Shown: piece by piece, positions 48,902 to 60,557 of the stretch | Layout of the letters: each line of letters starts with the position of its first letter | How positions within the stretch are numbered: position 1 is the stretch's first letter | Assembly: GCF_947623445.1 (NCBI RefSeq) | Contig: NC_135245.1 | Coordinates: 14,825,501 to 14,889,500, forward strand | Length of the DNA stretch: 64,000 nt | Direction: 5' to 3' | Source of the DNA: Clavelina lepadiformis | Taxonomy: Eukaryota; Chordata; Ascidiacea; Aplousobranchia; Clavelinidae | Notes under the pieces: model-generated | The model's input: the letters and a program-made list of their open reading frames with translations, nothing else | Databases searched by the model: none | Told to the model about the DNA's origin: nothing | Made by a program: the position numbers and the translations under genes

Positions 48902-50505
48902 ATGGCGGCTGTTAAAGATGGGTACTTACAAAAATATTGTGAGTATATTCAGCATTGTAATGCATAATATTAACATGATATACAATAAATAAAAAATATG
49001 TCCCAGTTCAGTTGTTGTCCAACACTATGTTAAATGATGTTCATTACACTGTAGTATATTTATCATTTTGTATTTACTGAAAATTGTCTTCGGTTGATTT
49101 GCTACAAAGTTAATATTTCAGCATCAGGAATTTTCAAAGGATGGAAAAGAAAATACTTTGTTCTTTACAATGACGGACATTTTGTTATATTTGATTACAA
49201 AGGCGGTACAAGAGCAGCAAGCTACTTAGTTTCTCGAGATTGTAGAGATATACAGGTATTGAATATGGTGATAATTAAGTATTATGTTTATTATTGTTTA
49301 TGGTGCAATAAAGAAATATGTAATGCATTACGCTGTTATGCATACACGCATGCATCCGGAGTTAACATATCATATTTGTTTAGCAAAGCGCAAAAGATGT
49401 ATTTTTTGGTTTTTAGTTTATTTATTTTGTTGATTTATTTCTTTGTGTTTCATTATTGTAGGTTGGAGCAGGGATTCAGGCCAAGGTGCCCCATCTGCCG
49501 AATGGTCAATCAATCGACTGTGTATTTCTGTTTATTGCACGAGATAAAAGATTTCTTTTGTTAGCCGACAATCGAAGAGAGTTGGAGTAAGTACTTCTAA
49601 CCTCATACGGAGAAGAAAATTTGATAATAGGGGGAATTGTGAGGTTCATTGGTCATGGATATCAGTCTTATCACTTCAACTATTGCAATAAACGTATTGT
49701 TTTTGTTACTAGCTCATGGATGCAGGCCTTGAATAACTGTAGAGCAACGAGCAGTTCCGGGGCTACCAGTACTGGATATCCTGCCATGCCTATTCAACCC
49801 CAGTATCCCTCCACTTCATCACACCCAGGGGTCATTGGTGCCCCAGGTGGTTCAGTGGGATATAATAATTTTCCTGCTGCTCCACCGAATAACATGCCTT
49901 ACTACAACCAACCCTCTGGGCTTCCTGCACAGCCCCCACCATATACTGGTCCTCAACAAGGCAACGCCACACTTGGATTTGAAAACCTAACCCTTGGCTC
50001 ATCTCATCAAAACCCACCTTACCCATCACAAACAGCACCTGGTTATCAGCAACCTCCTCAACCCCCAACTCAAGGGTATCCAGCTAATATCCAGCAGCCT
50101 AGCTATCCCTATGGTCAGCCAATGCAGCCATATTCAGGGGCGCCCTGTCAACACCCTCCTGGTGGCTATCCAGCGCAGGCTTATCCCCAGCCTGCTGCGT
50201 ATGGTCAACCCAGTAGCCACTACTACAGTCAGCCTCAGCAAACTCAGGTTTATGCTCAGCCCCACAAATCTGGTGGTAGTGGGCTTGGTGGGTTAGGTGG
50301 TATATTAACAGGTGGCGGTTTAGGTGCTGCATTAGGAGGTGTAGGGAAGACAGGAAAAAAGCACAAGAAACTGCTTGGCGGAACCGCAGCTGCACTTGCA
50401 GGTGGGTACGTTCTTCACAAAGCCACAAGACGGGGATCGTGGGGGTCCTGGGGCAGTGGTTGCAGCTTTGGAAGTTTTGGAAGCTTTGGTTCCTGTGGCA
50501 GCTAG
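48902..50505 (+). CDS. PH-domain protein of the evectin (PLEKHB) type with GYP-rich linker and glycine-rich tail
   Basis: Probable membrane-lipid-binding adaptor; evectins act on endosomal and Golgi membranes. Four exons: 48902-48938, 49122-49255, 49462-49586, 49713-50505; 362 residues. Residues 1-110 form a PH domain: MAAVKDGYLQKY, then GIFKGWKRKYFVLYNDGHFV, ending in the helix ELDSWMQALNNC. The opening resembles human PLEKHB2 (MAFVKSGWLLRQS, LKRWKKNWFDLWSDGHL). Residues 115-280 are rich in P, Q, Y and G (repeated GYP and YPQP). Next comes a glycine-zipper-like stretch (GLGGLGGILTGGGLGAALGG), a basic patch (KTGKKHKKLLGG) and AAALAGGYVLHKATRR. The protein ends in GSWGSWGSGCSFGSFGSFG repeats. 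Evectins end in a hydrophobic anchor; here it is replaced by this much longer tail. The exact orthologue is uncertain. Confidence 0.8.
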
Positions 50506-50839
50506 TCTTCATTTATTGCTGTCTGCATGTCTTTCGTTTACTGAGCTTATATGACGCTTTGTTTCGGGAAATTCTGGTTATTGGTTGATTTTATGACAAA
50601 ATATCTTATCAACCTTTTGTTTATTATGTACATGTGATAATGATAACATTTTGCTCTTTATTTTGCATGGTACTTAACTGTATATAATTATGTTGTTCAT
50701 GTTTATTTGAGGAATACTTTTTGCACCACTCAAATTTTTTTAGTTACCTGAATTGAATTTTTGCCTAAATTTTGCTTGTTGGTTGCTAGTTTCTGCACTT
50801 AAATGCACTGTCATATTGCGACATTTCATATGTTGAATT

Positions 50840-50845
50840 TTTATT
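50840..50845 (-). terminator. AATAAA on minus strand, possible 3' end of the 51461-55682 gene
   Basis: TTTATT on the plus strand, about 620 nt beyond the minus-strand stop codon. If used, the transcript would overlap the 3' UTR of the PH-domain gene. Confidence 0.3.
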
Positions 50846-50855
50846 TACTGTACAC

Positions 50856-50861
50856 AATAAA
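50856..50861 (+). terminator. AATAAA polyadenylation signal, PH-domain gene
   Basis: Canonical hexamer about 350 nt after the stop codon at 50503-50505. Confidence 0.45.
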
Positions 50862-51460
50862 AAGATATGGCACAACGATTTCGCGGTGGTTGTGGCTTAA
50901 GACAAGTGCAGAATTACCACAAGCAGGCAGCAGCTCAACAAGATGGACTTTCCAGGTGGACTGCAATCAGCTTGTAACTGGATAACAGAACAGAAAGCAT
51001 TAGTAGTCATGTCAGAATAGCATTGTATCAGTTGGAAACACAACACAGCACTCTTATCGGATTAAATTTGTCAGTACAATGTCAAATGACGTAAACTCGT
51101 TTTTGGTTAAATATCACATTTTAACAAATTAGCAGTTAGTTAAACACTCCCCCCATCTTACTACGGTTATGCTGATAATAACAATTAACAACTAACCTAT
51201 GTGTGAGATTACGGTAATTGGGTTTGCGTTGAAAAATAATTTTAGCTTTCCTGTAAATATCCCACCTAAAACACCCACCTTTTGAAGCAATTGTGGCCAA
51301 GAGTTAGTGTTTAATACAGTAACACAACAGCACACAGAGATTTACGATTAATGCTAAGTCTTGTCGCACAGCAATGAATACTTCTGAATCTTGATCTCTG
51401 AAAATTGAACCAAAGTAAAGAAAACACAGCAAGCAACACAACCAGTTGACAATAAAAACT

Positions 51461-54400
51461 TCACAACATACCTAAACCGAGGTCATTTATGCGATCTTCT
51501 TGAGGAGTAAACTGCATGGTAGTTACTTTCGGAGTAATTTTCGCAAATTTTTGCATCTTTTTTTCCCTGGGACTTTTTATACTCTTCTTCTCACTCATCA
51601 TTTCATGGATGCCTGGTGCTGGGGATGATTCCGGAGCAGGGGGAAGGGGATTTGGAGTTAAAGGAAGAGGAGTCTGTGGTAATGATGGAGGCTCCTGATA
51701 TGATGCCGGAACTACCACAGACAGCGAAGAATGGGGAGCAGTTAAAGATGAATCTGTAAATGGGACCCGTGGGGTAACGCCTAAAATCAAAAAAAAAAAT
51801 TAATGGTTTTGTATTTAAAAGTTGAATCTACGGTTACCTAACAAATAAAAAATTCCTCTGTCCTGACACAAGTGGGAGCCAATATTAATTTTATATTTAC
51901 ATGTCTCGTATAATTACAATCACAAATGTAATCTGCCCATACAATAACCTGGAGACTTTTCTGATTCGTTGTTGAGATAATTTTGGTCAGTGGTTGGTAT
52001 GGATTCTTCCTGTTAACAATTAAAAACACTTTAAAAAACAAATCTACTTTTTAACTGGAAGTTACACTTGACTAAGCATTGTTGCTCATACCTCAACGGC
52101 TGCATTTAACAGTCTATTGACTCTATCTGCAGCGCTAACACCAAAGTTGCCGCTTACATTTAAACTAGGCGGTAAAGGCTCTGGGCTATTCCATCGAGTT
52201 TCTTTCTCTGTGAACATAAATTGAGTAAAATAAGTCCCTCTCAATACACATTAAAGCCATAAACTTCACTTTAAACCTAATAATAGAATGTTTCTGTTGC
52301 ATAAATTTCAATACTGTCATAAAAATTGTTAATAATGATAATAATATTCAAGATTACTAACTAATTCATATGAAAGGTAAAAATTTAATATTAAATTCTA
52401 ATAGTAAAATGGGCTCACTACTTCCACTTTATATTTTCATCAAACAGATACATTGAAGTATACTTTCAACAAACTTACCCAATGTTTGTCGACCTTTCAG
52501 GTAAAATGGTGAAGAAGTTGAAATACGAGGAAGCCATGGACTCACTGATCCCAAACGATCCAAAGCCGTATCTGGAGATTGCCTCTCACCCCAAGCTCGT
52601 TTTGGTACAACAGGTACCGGCAGAAGAAGTGATCCACGTTTTACATCTTTTGTTGGCACAGTAGTGTGGGGTCTTTTAATCAATGCTGCTGGTAGATGCG
52701 CATGAGGTTTGTTGGCAAAACCATATGACGTGTTTACCCTTCTTTGTTCGTGGGCAGGACTTACTCTAAATAATAACTTTATCAACTTTTTGTTATATAG
52801 GGTACCATTAAAACGTGGTGTGACTAAAGTTTTACACACATGTCGGGACGAATGCTATTTTCAGAATCGTTTAGAAGGATTCTTTTCAATTTGTGCCGAC
52901 TTGTCAACATTGCATCTTCCTGATTTGCAACCACTTGTCTAATTTCATCATACATTGCTTGATAAAATCGCTCTTCTTCTTTGTCCCGATACGCAGGTGC
53001 AACCTATTCCACACATTTCACAGTAAATATTGGTATTTGCTGACAGCGCATTCTCTCCCGAGTCGGCTCTTTAAGTCTTTCACATCATGTCCGTGTATAA
53101 ATAACTAGGTACTGTATATGTAAAAGTCACCAAAGCTGGTAAAGTATAAACAAATGAATCATGATATAGCATACAATGCAACGTTTTTAAATTAACAATA
53201 TATGACATAACACAATACAAACCCACTAACCAGAATAAGTTGTAACACAAATTTTCAAAAAGTTTGCCACCAAAACCTTGAATAACTTACACCCATGAGG
53301 CTACTGCCAACCCGACTTTCAATAGCTTGAAAGTTATCTTCCACAGCATTTGGAACATTTATACCACCGAGAACACATTCAGCTAGATAACTTCCAGATG
53401 TACCATACCTACATCATATATTTCCTTAATGCCAAAATCGTATCATGTACAGGATGGCCCAAAAGTAAAACCTAATCGATGATCTGTAATCCTTATGGTG
53501 TTTTAAGCAACCCTTTATTGATTTTGGTATATCAATAGGCCTACGGTATAAGCACTTTACTACAAGTTCTCTAATACAGCCACGAACTTTTGCATTCCAT
53601 TTTGGCTTACCCAGCAATCTTTCGAATTTCTATAGACATTGGATAATTTGTCCATTTGCCCCTCACATGATTACGTTTTCGTTCATCTGGAGGTTTAAAA
53701 TACTAAAAATGAAAAGTAGTTCAGAGACAGATGTTACCACTTCAACTGACTTAGTTTTCTTATATTTTCCAAAAAGTAGTTTATGATTGCATGTTATAGC
53801 AGCCAGCAAATTATAATAGTGATTAATGACAGCATCAAAACATGTCTTCATTTGTATGAGGACCTTTCATGCCAGATTGAGTGACAAAACCCACAAATTA
53901 TGATTTAAAACTGTTTGTGTCAGTACCATAGCGAATTTATTTCTATAAGCATACCAGAGACAATTGTATAATTAAACAAATACAACTAAGTAATCTGACA
54001 CAAATGAAACAAGTGCTTATTGTTCAATGATTTTACAAAAACAATCAACCTGTTGTTTCTTGCAAAACAAACAATAAATGAAATGGAACAACATTGTTGA
54101 CTCGTTACTCCAATAACGTACTTTTGTCCAGTAGGTGTTTAAAATAAGTAATTGCCATACAAAAAAATGTTACTTAGAAAGTAAATTTAAAAGTAAAATT
54201 CATACCAAATAGCAGACATCATCTATGTGTTATTGTCATTTAAATGTATATATAAAAAACTTCCATATTAGTCATACAAAAATATATAAAACATTTTTTT
54301 CACATTTTTAATTTCACAAAAGCAAACATCAATTCACTTGTCACTAGATAGACACGAGGTTGACTTTCAAGGTCATATTACTCACAAACTAAAATATTTT

Positions 54401-55682
54401 CTTGGACAAGTCAGGGCATGATTACGACCACAGCAGGTAGTAGCCTACTACACCATCTGCCATCTAATTAAATATTATATCTTTTCATAACATCATTCTA
54501 AAATGTTATACATGAGTACTTGCAACTGAGTTTAAAAAATCATTAATATTAACATACCATTTGATCTTTGATTGGAACTTTTAAGCCAATGAAACCAGCA
54601 TTTAAAGAGTGCATTGGATACCTTCCAACTGAGCTCTGGTAACAATATGTAAAACATGCATATTTATAACGCCAACTCTATTTTTATTTAGCATTATTTG
54701 AATTATAACTAAACGGTGCTTTTACAATTGAAATTTATGGCATGGACAAGAAATAAATTTTAATAGAAAAGTTTATTAAAAAATTGTCCAAATCCAAATT
54801 GTCCAAGTCATCAATTGACATTGCATGGAACACTTGAATGTATGTTAACAAATTAAACCATGTTTCACAGGCTCAATTTCCTTAACATAACAGAAAACTA
54901 ATCTGTCACAATAAGCAAATGTACATAGTATGACAAACTTTTCAAGTCAAACGTATAATTTAGGCACCGTAAGATTGTCTGCAGTACATTACCAAGAGCC
55001 ACTTACGCGATGTGGATTAGAGTTGGGAGCACGAGCTAACTTTACAACATGACCCCTATATAGCGTTGGTGGAATTGTTGATCTCCTTTCTTTTGGAGGC
55101 AAATAACCTTCTTGAATAAACTAAAATAGCAATAACATACACATTAAGAAAGTGTTAAAACAGTGCATTAAAAGTATTACTTAAACATCAATTGCCAAAT
55201 TGGTAATTAAAATAATAAATTTTGATAAATATGTAGCAATTAATTAAAAATGTTTAAAAGAAAATGATTGCTTGGCCAATGGAGATTTTTTTGACTACAA
55301 AACACATAATTTCATTTCTACCGCCATCAGCAGAGTCCAGGGTCTCTGTAAGAAGTATATGTAAATAACTATAACTTTGCAGCTAACAGTGAAGAGCTCT
55401 TTTGCTCAATGTCAAGTAGGTAAAGCCATTGAACAAGGTACTCATACTACCAGAAGTATTAAACTTTGTTCAACTTGTTTGAATAACAACGTTGGATAAG
55501 AAAAATATTATGCTTAAGAACTAGCTGACTTGATTTGTTAGAAAATAAATTTTATGCAGTGAAACATGCACAACCAAGAAAAGGGACATACACAATAACA
55601 AAACACAACATGAAATTTATATTTGTATTGACCATATTACCCCTCCGAGATAGAGACCAGTCATGTTCCTTGGTACATCCAT
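51461..55682 (-). CDS. Unrecognised 463-residue protein, ten exons
   Basis: I do not recognise this protein. Minus-strand exons: 55682-55641 (ATG first), 55120-55007, 54635-54558, 53702-53611, 53408-53291, 53003-52840, 52765-52479, 52207-52092, 52009-51949, 51780-51461. Every junction has GT-AG signals and matching phase, and the frame stays open throughout, so it is a real gene. Start MDVPRNMTGLYLGG. Residues 15-150 are basic with aromatic/proline motifs (GYLPPKERRSTIPPTLYRGH, GRYPMHSLNAGFIGLKVP). Residues 150-200 form a charged helix (YRDKEEERFYQAMYDEIRQV). The remainder is proline/serine-rich and likely disordered, with a second helix (SAADRVNRLLNAAVEEE). There is no signal peptide or membrane helix. 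Cytoplasmic, possibly cytoskeletal or ciliary, but that is a guess. The last exon contains a strong GTATGT donor just before the stop (near 51466-51471), so further 3' exons may exist. Confidence 0.75.
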
Positions 55683-56836
55683 TGTAATCAGATTATCAAA
55701 ACAAATAATGAACAAGACTAGTTCAGTGTATTACAAAAGAATTGCCAAACAATCAGTAAACCGAGTCCTGAACTAAAACAACTTAAACTTCCTGCTCTAG
55801 TTACGCTAAATTTGTTATAAATACATTTAAACACAATGGCCTACTAGTTAAATACCAAAATAGCAATTCATACAAAATGCTTTATGTTCGTTCATCTTAT
55901 TTATTATAGCAATATAATATCACACAGCTAATCAGATTGGTAACTTATATCTGTATAATTTTCAAGACAACTGAAGAAATGAATAAAAATAACGATAGCA
56001 GAAATAGAATAAATTATTGCATTTGCATTTGTAAAACATAAGCTAGTATTTGCAAGATTTTAGAATGAAGTTGATACTTATACTAAATTATAAAATTAAA
56101 CAACCTACCGGAACATTTGTTTGTAAATTTCAAAATCCTAAACCAGGTTTTTACAAATAATATACGTCAGAAACTTTTTCATCAATACAGTATAAGACAA
56201 TAATATTTAACCATCTCAAGACCAAAACAAAGTTTTGTTACAAAAGGTATTTGGAATGCAATAAACTTTTAGTTGGTTGATTCGGTTCAAATGCTCAAGT
56301 TACCTGAACACTTAAGCCAAAATCTTTGCATGATTTACCTACGTAATACCATTCCTAAAACTTAGTTTTTACAAAGGCAAACTGATAACAATCATTTTTC
56401 ACTTGCTTTCAAGCAGTGAATGGAACAGACCATTTCAAAACCTTATGTTAATATATGCATTATAGGGGTACATGTTTATTGTCTGATAATTATGATTGGT
56501 CCTTAAACCTCTTTGAGCCAGTAGGACTAATTAGTCCGATGGCATACTTTCAGCAATTTAACAAATTGTGCGTTTTCTAATGCAATGAAAGTGTTTTACT
56601 TAATCGCTTCGTGCAAGGTTATTTTCTTTGCTTGGAAGATTCAAAAAGTGTCATTAAACATGTCTGAAGGCAGAAAGTTTTGCAAAATTATATTATTTTG
56701 TTGGAAAAACTAAATTTCTACTACACGTTATTAATAATTTTTCGAGAAAAAAAATACTGTGGGCAGTATTTATTGTACTGTAGAATAAATGTAGGACTAT
56801 TTAATCTCATTTGATAATGAGCAATAGCAGCTATCG
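55683..56836. other. Upstream flank of the minus-strand gene; no gene seen
   Basis: AT-rich DNA that must include the promoter of the 51461-55682 gene. A 14-bp palindrome GGACTAATTAGTCC lies near 56524, shortly upstream of the transposon ORFs. Nothing else was recognised. Confidence 0.45.
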
Positions 56837-57352
56837 ATGATGTTTGAGCTAAATGCGTTTGTTGGAATAAGTTATGGATCCACTTCTGTTCAGATCCCTA
56901 ATTGCATTTTGTTTGGTAAAGATGGTTTTAAATTTGATGATGGTGTTGAACTAAAACCATTAAATATTTTTATGAGCACACCAAAAAGTAGGAGACCTGC
57001 TGCAGTTTGTGATTCCACAAAGTGTATTTTACAAGAAACAGAAAAGACATGTGTTCTCAGTAGAAGTGAGGAAATGAAAGTTTTTATTGGTATTACTACT
57101 TTTGTGAAATATTGCATTGTTTTCACTTTGCGCAACTATTGGAGTCAAGATCCTAGTCTTGGTAAGAGTTGTAGTAAATATAATGTCTCAAAGCCTTGTC
57201 TTGTTGTCAAACGTAAATATATGAAAAAATCAGCTGTATTGGTGGTACCAATTAACAGAATACCTTTTATTATACCTTTCCTAGTTTCAGGTAGAAATAA
57301 TAACTTTCGAAATTATTCTCCGTCTGTCACAAAACGTGTTTTTAATACATAA
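56837..57352 (+). pseudogene. piggyBac-type transposase fragment
   Basis: A 171-codon open frame. The segment EEMKVFIGITTFVKYCIVFT followed by LRNYWSQDPSLG matches the conserved start of the piggyBac DDE region (x-F-IG-I-x-x-x-MG, then LRDYWSxDPxLG). The frame diverges and stops before the catalytic aspartates, so it is a broken copy. TTAA-flanked termini were not identified with confidence. Confidence 0.6.
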
Positions 57353-57510
57353 ACTATATTTTTGGTGGAAGTTGAAAATTTAACAATATGTATTTTAATT
57401 TTTGTTATTAGTTTTGGACATAAGGTAACTATGGGTAGAAAACCAATTGGGCAAAAAGGAATGTCTGCCAAGGAAAGGAAATAAAAGACTATAAAAATAG
57501 TAAATGGAAC

Positions 57511-58024
57511 ATGGAAGAATTTAGAAAAGACAGAGAAGCATTAAAACACGACAGTGAAGCAAGGAAAAATTATCTGAAGAAAGACTGTGAAAGAAAAAAA
57601 CTAACTTTTATTCAGAAAAAAAGCAATTTAATTGTAAAAATCAATCAAGGATATAAGAATCGCTCTTCCTTGAACAGATTTATAAATAAATTGAAAAAAC
57701 ATCTTTCACCAGGCCCAATAAAACAGGCTGAAGCAGTTACTCAACTTGCAAGGTCTTTGAATTTTAAGTTTGTGTCCCTTTTTCCTAAGAGTGGTGGAAC
57801 AAGATGCCAATGCAGATGCATTTTTGCAGCGACTTGATGTATCTTATGTGCTACCAGGTCAAAATAACCAAGTTTATATAGGAAGAAAAAATGGTAAAAA
57901 AATATTCGAACAAAATCATTTCTTAATGTGGACAGTTTCATTCAATTTGCTCACTTCATTCATGCAGGATTCTTCAGATGAAGCAATTAACAACATAAAG
58001 TTTCCGCTTTGTAGAGGTTTATAA
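57511..58024 (+). pseudogene. Transposable-element-like coding fragment, frameshifted
   Basis: Two overlapping frames (57511-57837 and 57770-58024) read as one protein with a frame change near 57790. The lysine-rich start, LSPGPIKQAEAVTQLARSL and SYVLPGQNNQVYIGRKNGKK followed by FEQNHFLMWTV recall a multicopy invertebrate protein family with 'PGRKD-x-V' and 'Q-K-R-x-L' motifs. That family is probably transposon-encoded. Family name unknown to me. Confidence 0.45.
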
Positions 58025-60557
58025 AACTTAACAAAACAATAACACAAAATAAAAATATCTTTTAAAACTTTTAGTTTTGAAAATATGTCATCATGTGGGT
58101 ATGAAGCCTGGTCATGCCAGCATAAAATAACCTAAAAAAATTGAAATATCTGTTTCAACTTTTTTAGTAATTCGTCCGTCACAATATTGATTTTGAAAGA
58201 CGCCCATCATAAAATCTACTGTATCAAAAGAATGAGCCTTATGCTTACTGTGTTATCATTGGTTACATGTTCAAAATAATTTTTTTACAATAAACTTTTA
58301 TTCAGTTAAGCACGTGAATCATTTTTACTCAGTGTTCATTCTGTGCGGTAGGCCTACATATGCACACCCATATGAAGGTCAGTTTGTTTTACATAGTACG
58401 AGTACCTGTGTGCTAGCCCAAATGCAATGTCTAAAAAAGAGACACTAATTTCTTCCAGAAAAAAATGGAGAACTAAAGTGAATTTTCAATTGCCATGGTT
58501 TTGCTAAGAAGTGGTTTGCTTTGTGCGACGCCGGGGCCAAATGAAATTTACACCGCTTGACGTCAAAGATCTTCCTGAAAGTAACTTACTTGGAATGCAC
58601 CCTGGATTTTACATGACCTGATCCTGAGAACCGCAGGCTACACTGACACAGTTTAAAATACAAAATAGATAATAATCGGTCCAAAGATTGTCACAAAACA
58701 TGCCCAGGTTTTACGCAATTAACAATGGTTCACATGATAAGTGAGAATAAAAACTTAGAGCCTAAAGGCTTCGCTGTACTTGTCCGTTGCCGTCTGGATA
58801 CAGATCTGGCACGTTTCGCTTAATTTCGTTGTGAACTAGTAAATAGGGAAAATGGCATTTTAAAATAATGCTTGCAATTTTTTCCGCAAAATCCATTGTC
58901 TGACTGAGTTGAAAAAGTAAACAAAGCTAGTGGTTTGTTACCTCCGTAGCAACCATGTCCAAGCACAAATTGGACTACTATGTAGGGGGAATTACCAGCA
59001 GCGAAACGACCGGAAATATTGTAAATGACAATTCAATAATATTGTATCACGTTTAAGCAGTGGTGGGATTCGGCCGATTAACCGATTGTTACTGGCTAAT
59101 TTACTAACATGATTTATTTATTGTATTTTTAAAACCTATTTATATATGTAATATGTACAAATCATATTGGAGGATACAAAAATAAACATGTTCATTCTTC
59201 GTACAGTTTCTGTTCAAATATGTTTAAACCGCGTCCGTGTTGGACTCGCTCTCAGGGGGAGGCCTCTATACCTCCATTATTAATCGTACTACCGTCAATA
59301 CTACAACATGCGTTTGGTAGATGCTCCAGTGTTATCCGTGCATATATTTACAAATGCATATTTGCAAGCAACGTAAAAGTATACATCTAGTAATAATGTA
59401 ATGCTGTTCAACAAATTATAGTTTTTATATTGCTGAACAACTGAATTGCAACATAACAAAATTAAATTTCACATTTACAAATCAACTCATGAATCGTGAC
59501 GCAACCGTCACACCTTAACCTCCCCAATATGGGACTGAAGTCTATAACCACCTTTTAGGTCCTAAAATCTTCAGAAAAAAGGAGAATCCCGATTTTGTGG
59601 TTTCCAGCAAACGCCATACATAAAAAAAACAAACCAAACAACAACATTCATTCAGAGCTGTGCATCTCAATCAATGCTCAAGGAAGGACAACCAAAACAT
59701 ACACAAATGGCAGAAAAAATTCATACTGCTGTCTGATCATGAGTAGAATCATAGCATAGTGAAACATATTATATTACACTTTTTACATGTTTTTTGGTAT
59801 ACTATGATAGCTTAGCTTCATTGGTACGATCATGTGTATTAGTGTACTGTATATACTATAACTATATAGTGACATTGGTTTGCTGTAGGGATGTGCCGCG
59901 GTTCGCACGAACCCGAATATCATGAAGGTCGACACGAACGAATCCCGAATCTATTCGTGTTAGAACCAAACAATAAAATTTCATCCAAAAGTTGGCAAGT
60001 TTTGCTTGTAGCATGATGTAATCGATAAACTAACCGCTTCCTTTCGAAAAATAGTGTTTAAAAAACGATTGAAAAAGCAAAATTGTTAGGAAAACGACCT
60101 TCATTGTAAGGAATGCTGACTCTAGTTTAGCTTTGTCGGGAAACTAGATCATCATTTTTAAGAAAAGTCAGTAAATTTATAAGTAATATTGTATTCGGGT
60201 TCGCCATTGCTGGTATTCGTGTTCGCCCGAATCTTCCATAAAGGTGATATTCGGCGAATCTATTCGGGTTTGGGTTTGTATCGGCCCATCCCTAGTTTGC
60301 TGTGTTAATAAAAGCGTTGGTATAAAATAACTCAACCACTGGCGGCGCAACACGCTCAAACTGCACCCTAGACCCTAGTATTTAGACTTTTAGAGTAGAC
60401 AATCCATGGTACAACGCCATGTCAAAAGCTCTTGTACATTTTTTTAAAATTAATTAAAGTTGGTCGATCTTGACGTTCATACTGTAAATAGGAAAGTATT
60501 GTGTTATTTTTATTTGTACTGGTAGAAACTGTCGAGTATACCATTTGCCTTTGATGG
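58025..60557. other. Intergenic, 2.5 kb upstream of the MIPOL1-like gene
   Basis: Contains the hAT MITE at 59886-60294 and a one-ended CAGTGGTGGGATTC terminus at 59058, typical of hAT elements, with no matching right end. No coding exon was seen. Confidence 0.5.
59886..60294. mobile_element. hAT-type MITE (409 bp), TAGGGATG termini
   Basis: Short terminal inverted repeats TAGGGATG / CATCCCTA are flanked by a perfect 8-bp duplication gtttgctg (59878-59885 and 60295-60302). Subterminal regions carry repeated CGAAT / ATTCG motifs (for example ATTCGGGTT and AACCCGAAT) facing each other at the two ends. Non-coding. Confidence 0.9.

Larger units (their letters stand above)
50506..51460. other. Convergent 3' interval with opposed polyadenylation signals
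   Basis: Separates the stop of the PH gene (plus) from the last recognised exon of the next gene (minus). AATAAA occurs on the plus strand at 50856-50861 and on the minus strand at 50840-50845. No ORF or repeat was recognised. Confidence 0.5.

Noticed and set aside
50099-50512. 137-codon minus-strand frame
   Set aside because: Antisense of the repetitive P/Q/Y-rich exon of the PH-domain gene; no independent evidence.
52482-52664. Plus-strand frame across 52.48-52.66 kb
   Set aside because: Lies wholly inside a phase-consistent minus-strand exon of the unrecognised gene.
59058-59072. CAGTGGTGGGATTC hAT-like terminus
   Set aside because: No matching right end within several hundred bases; mentioned only as a possible truncated element.
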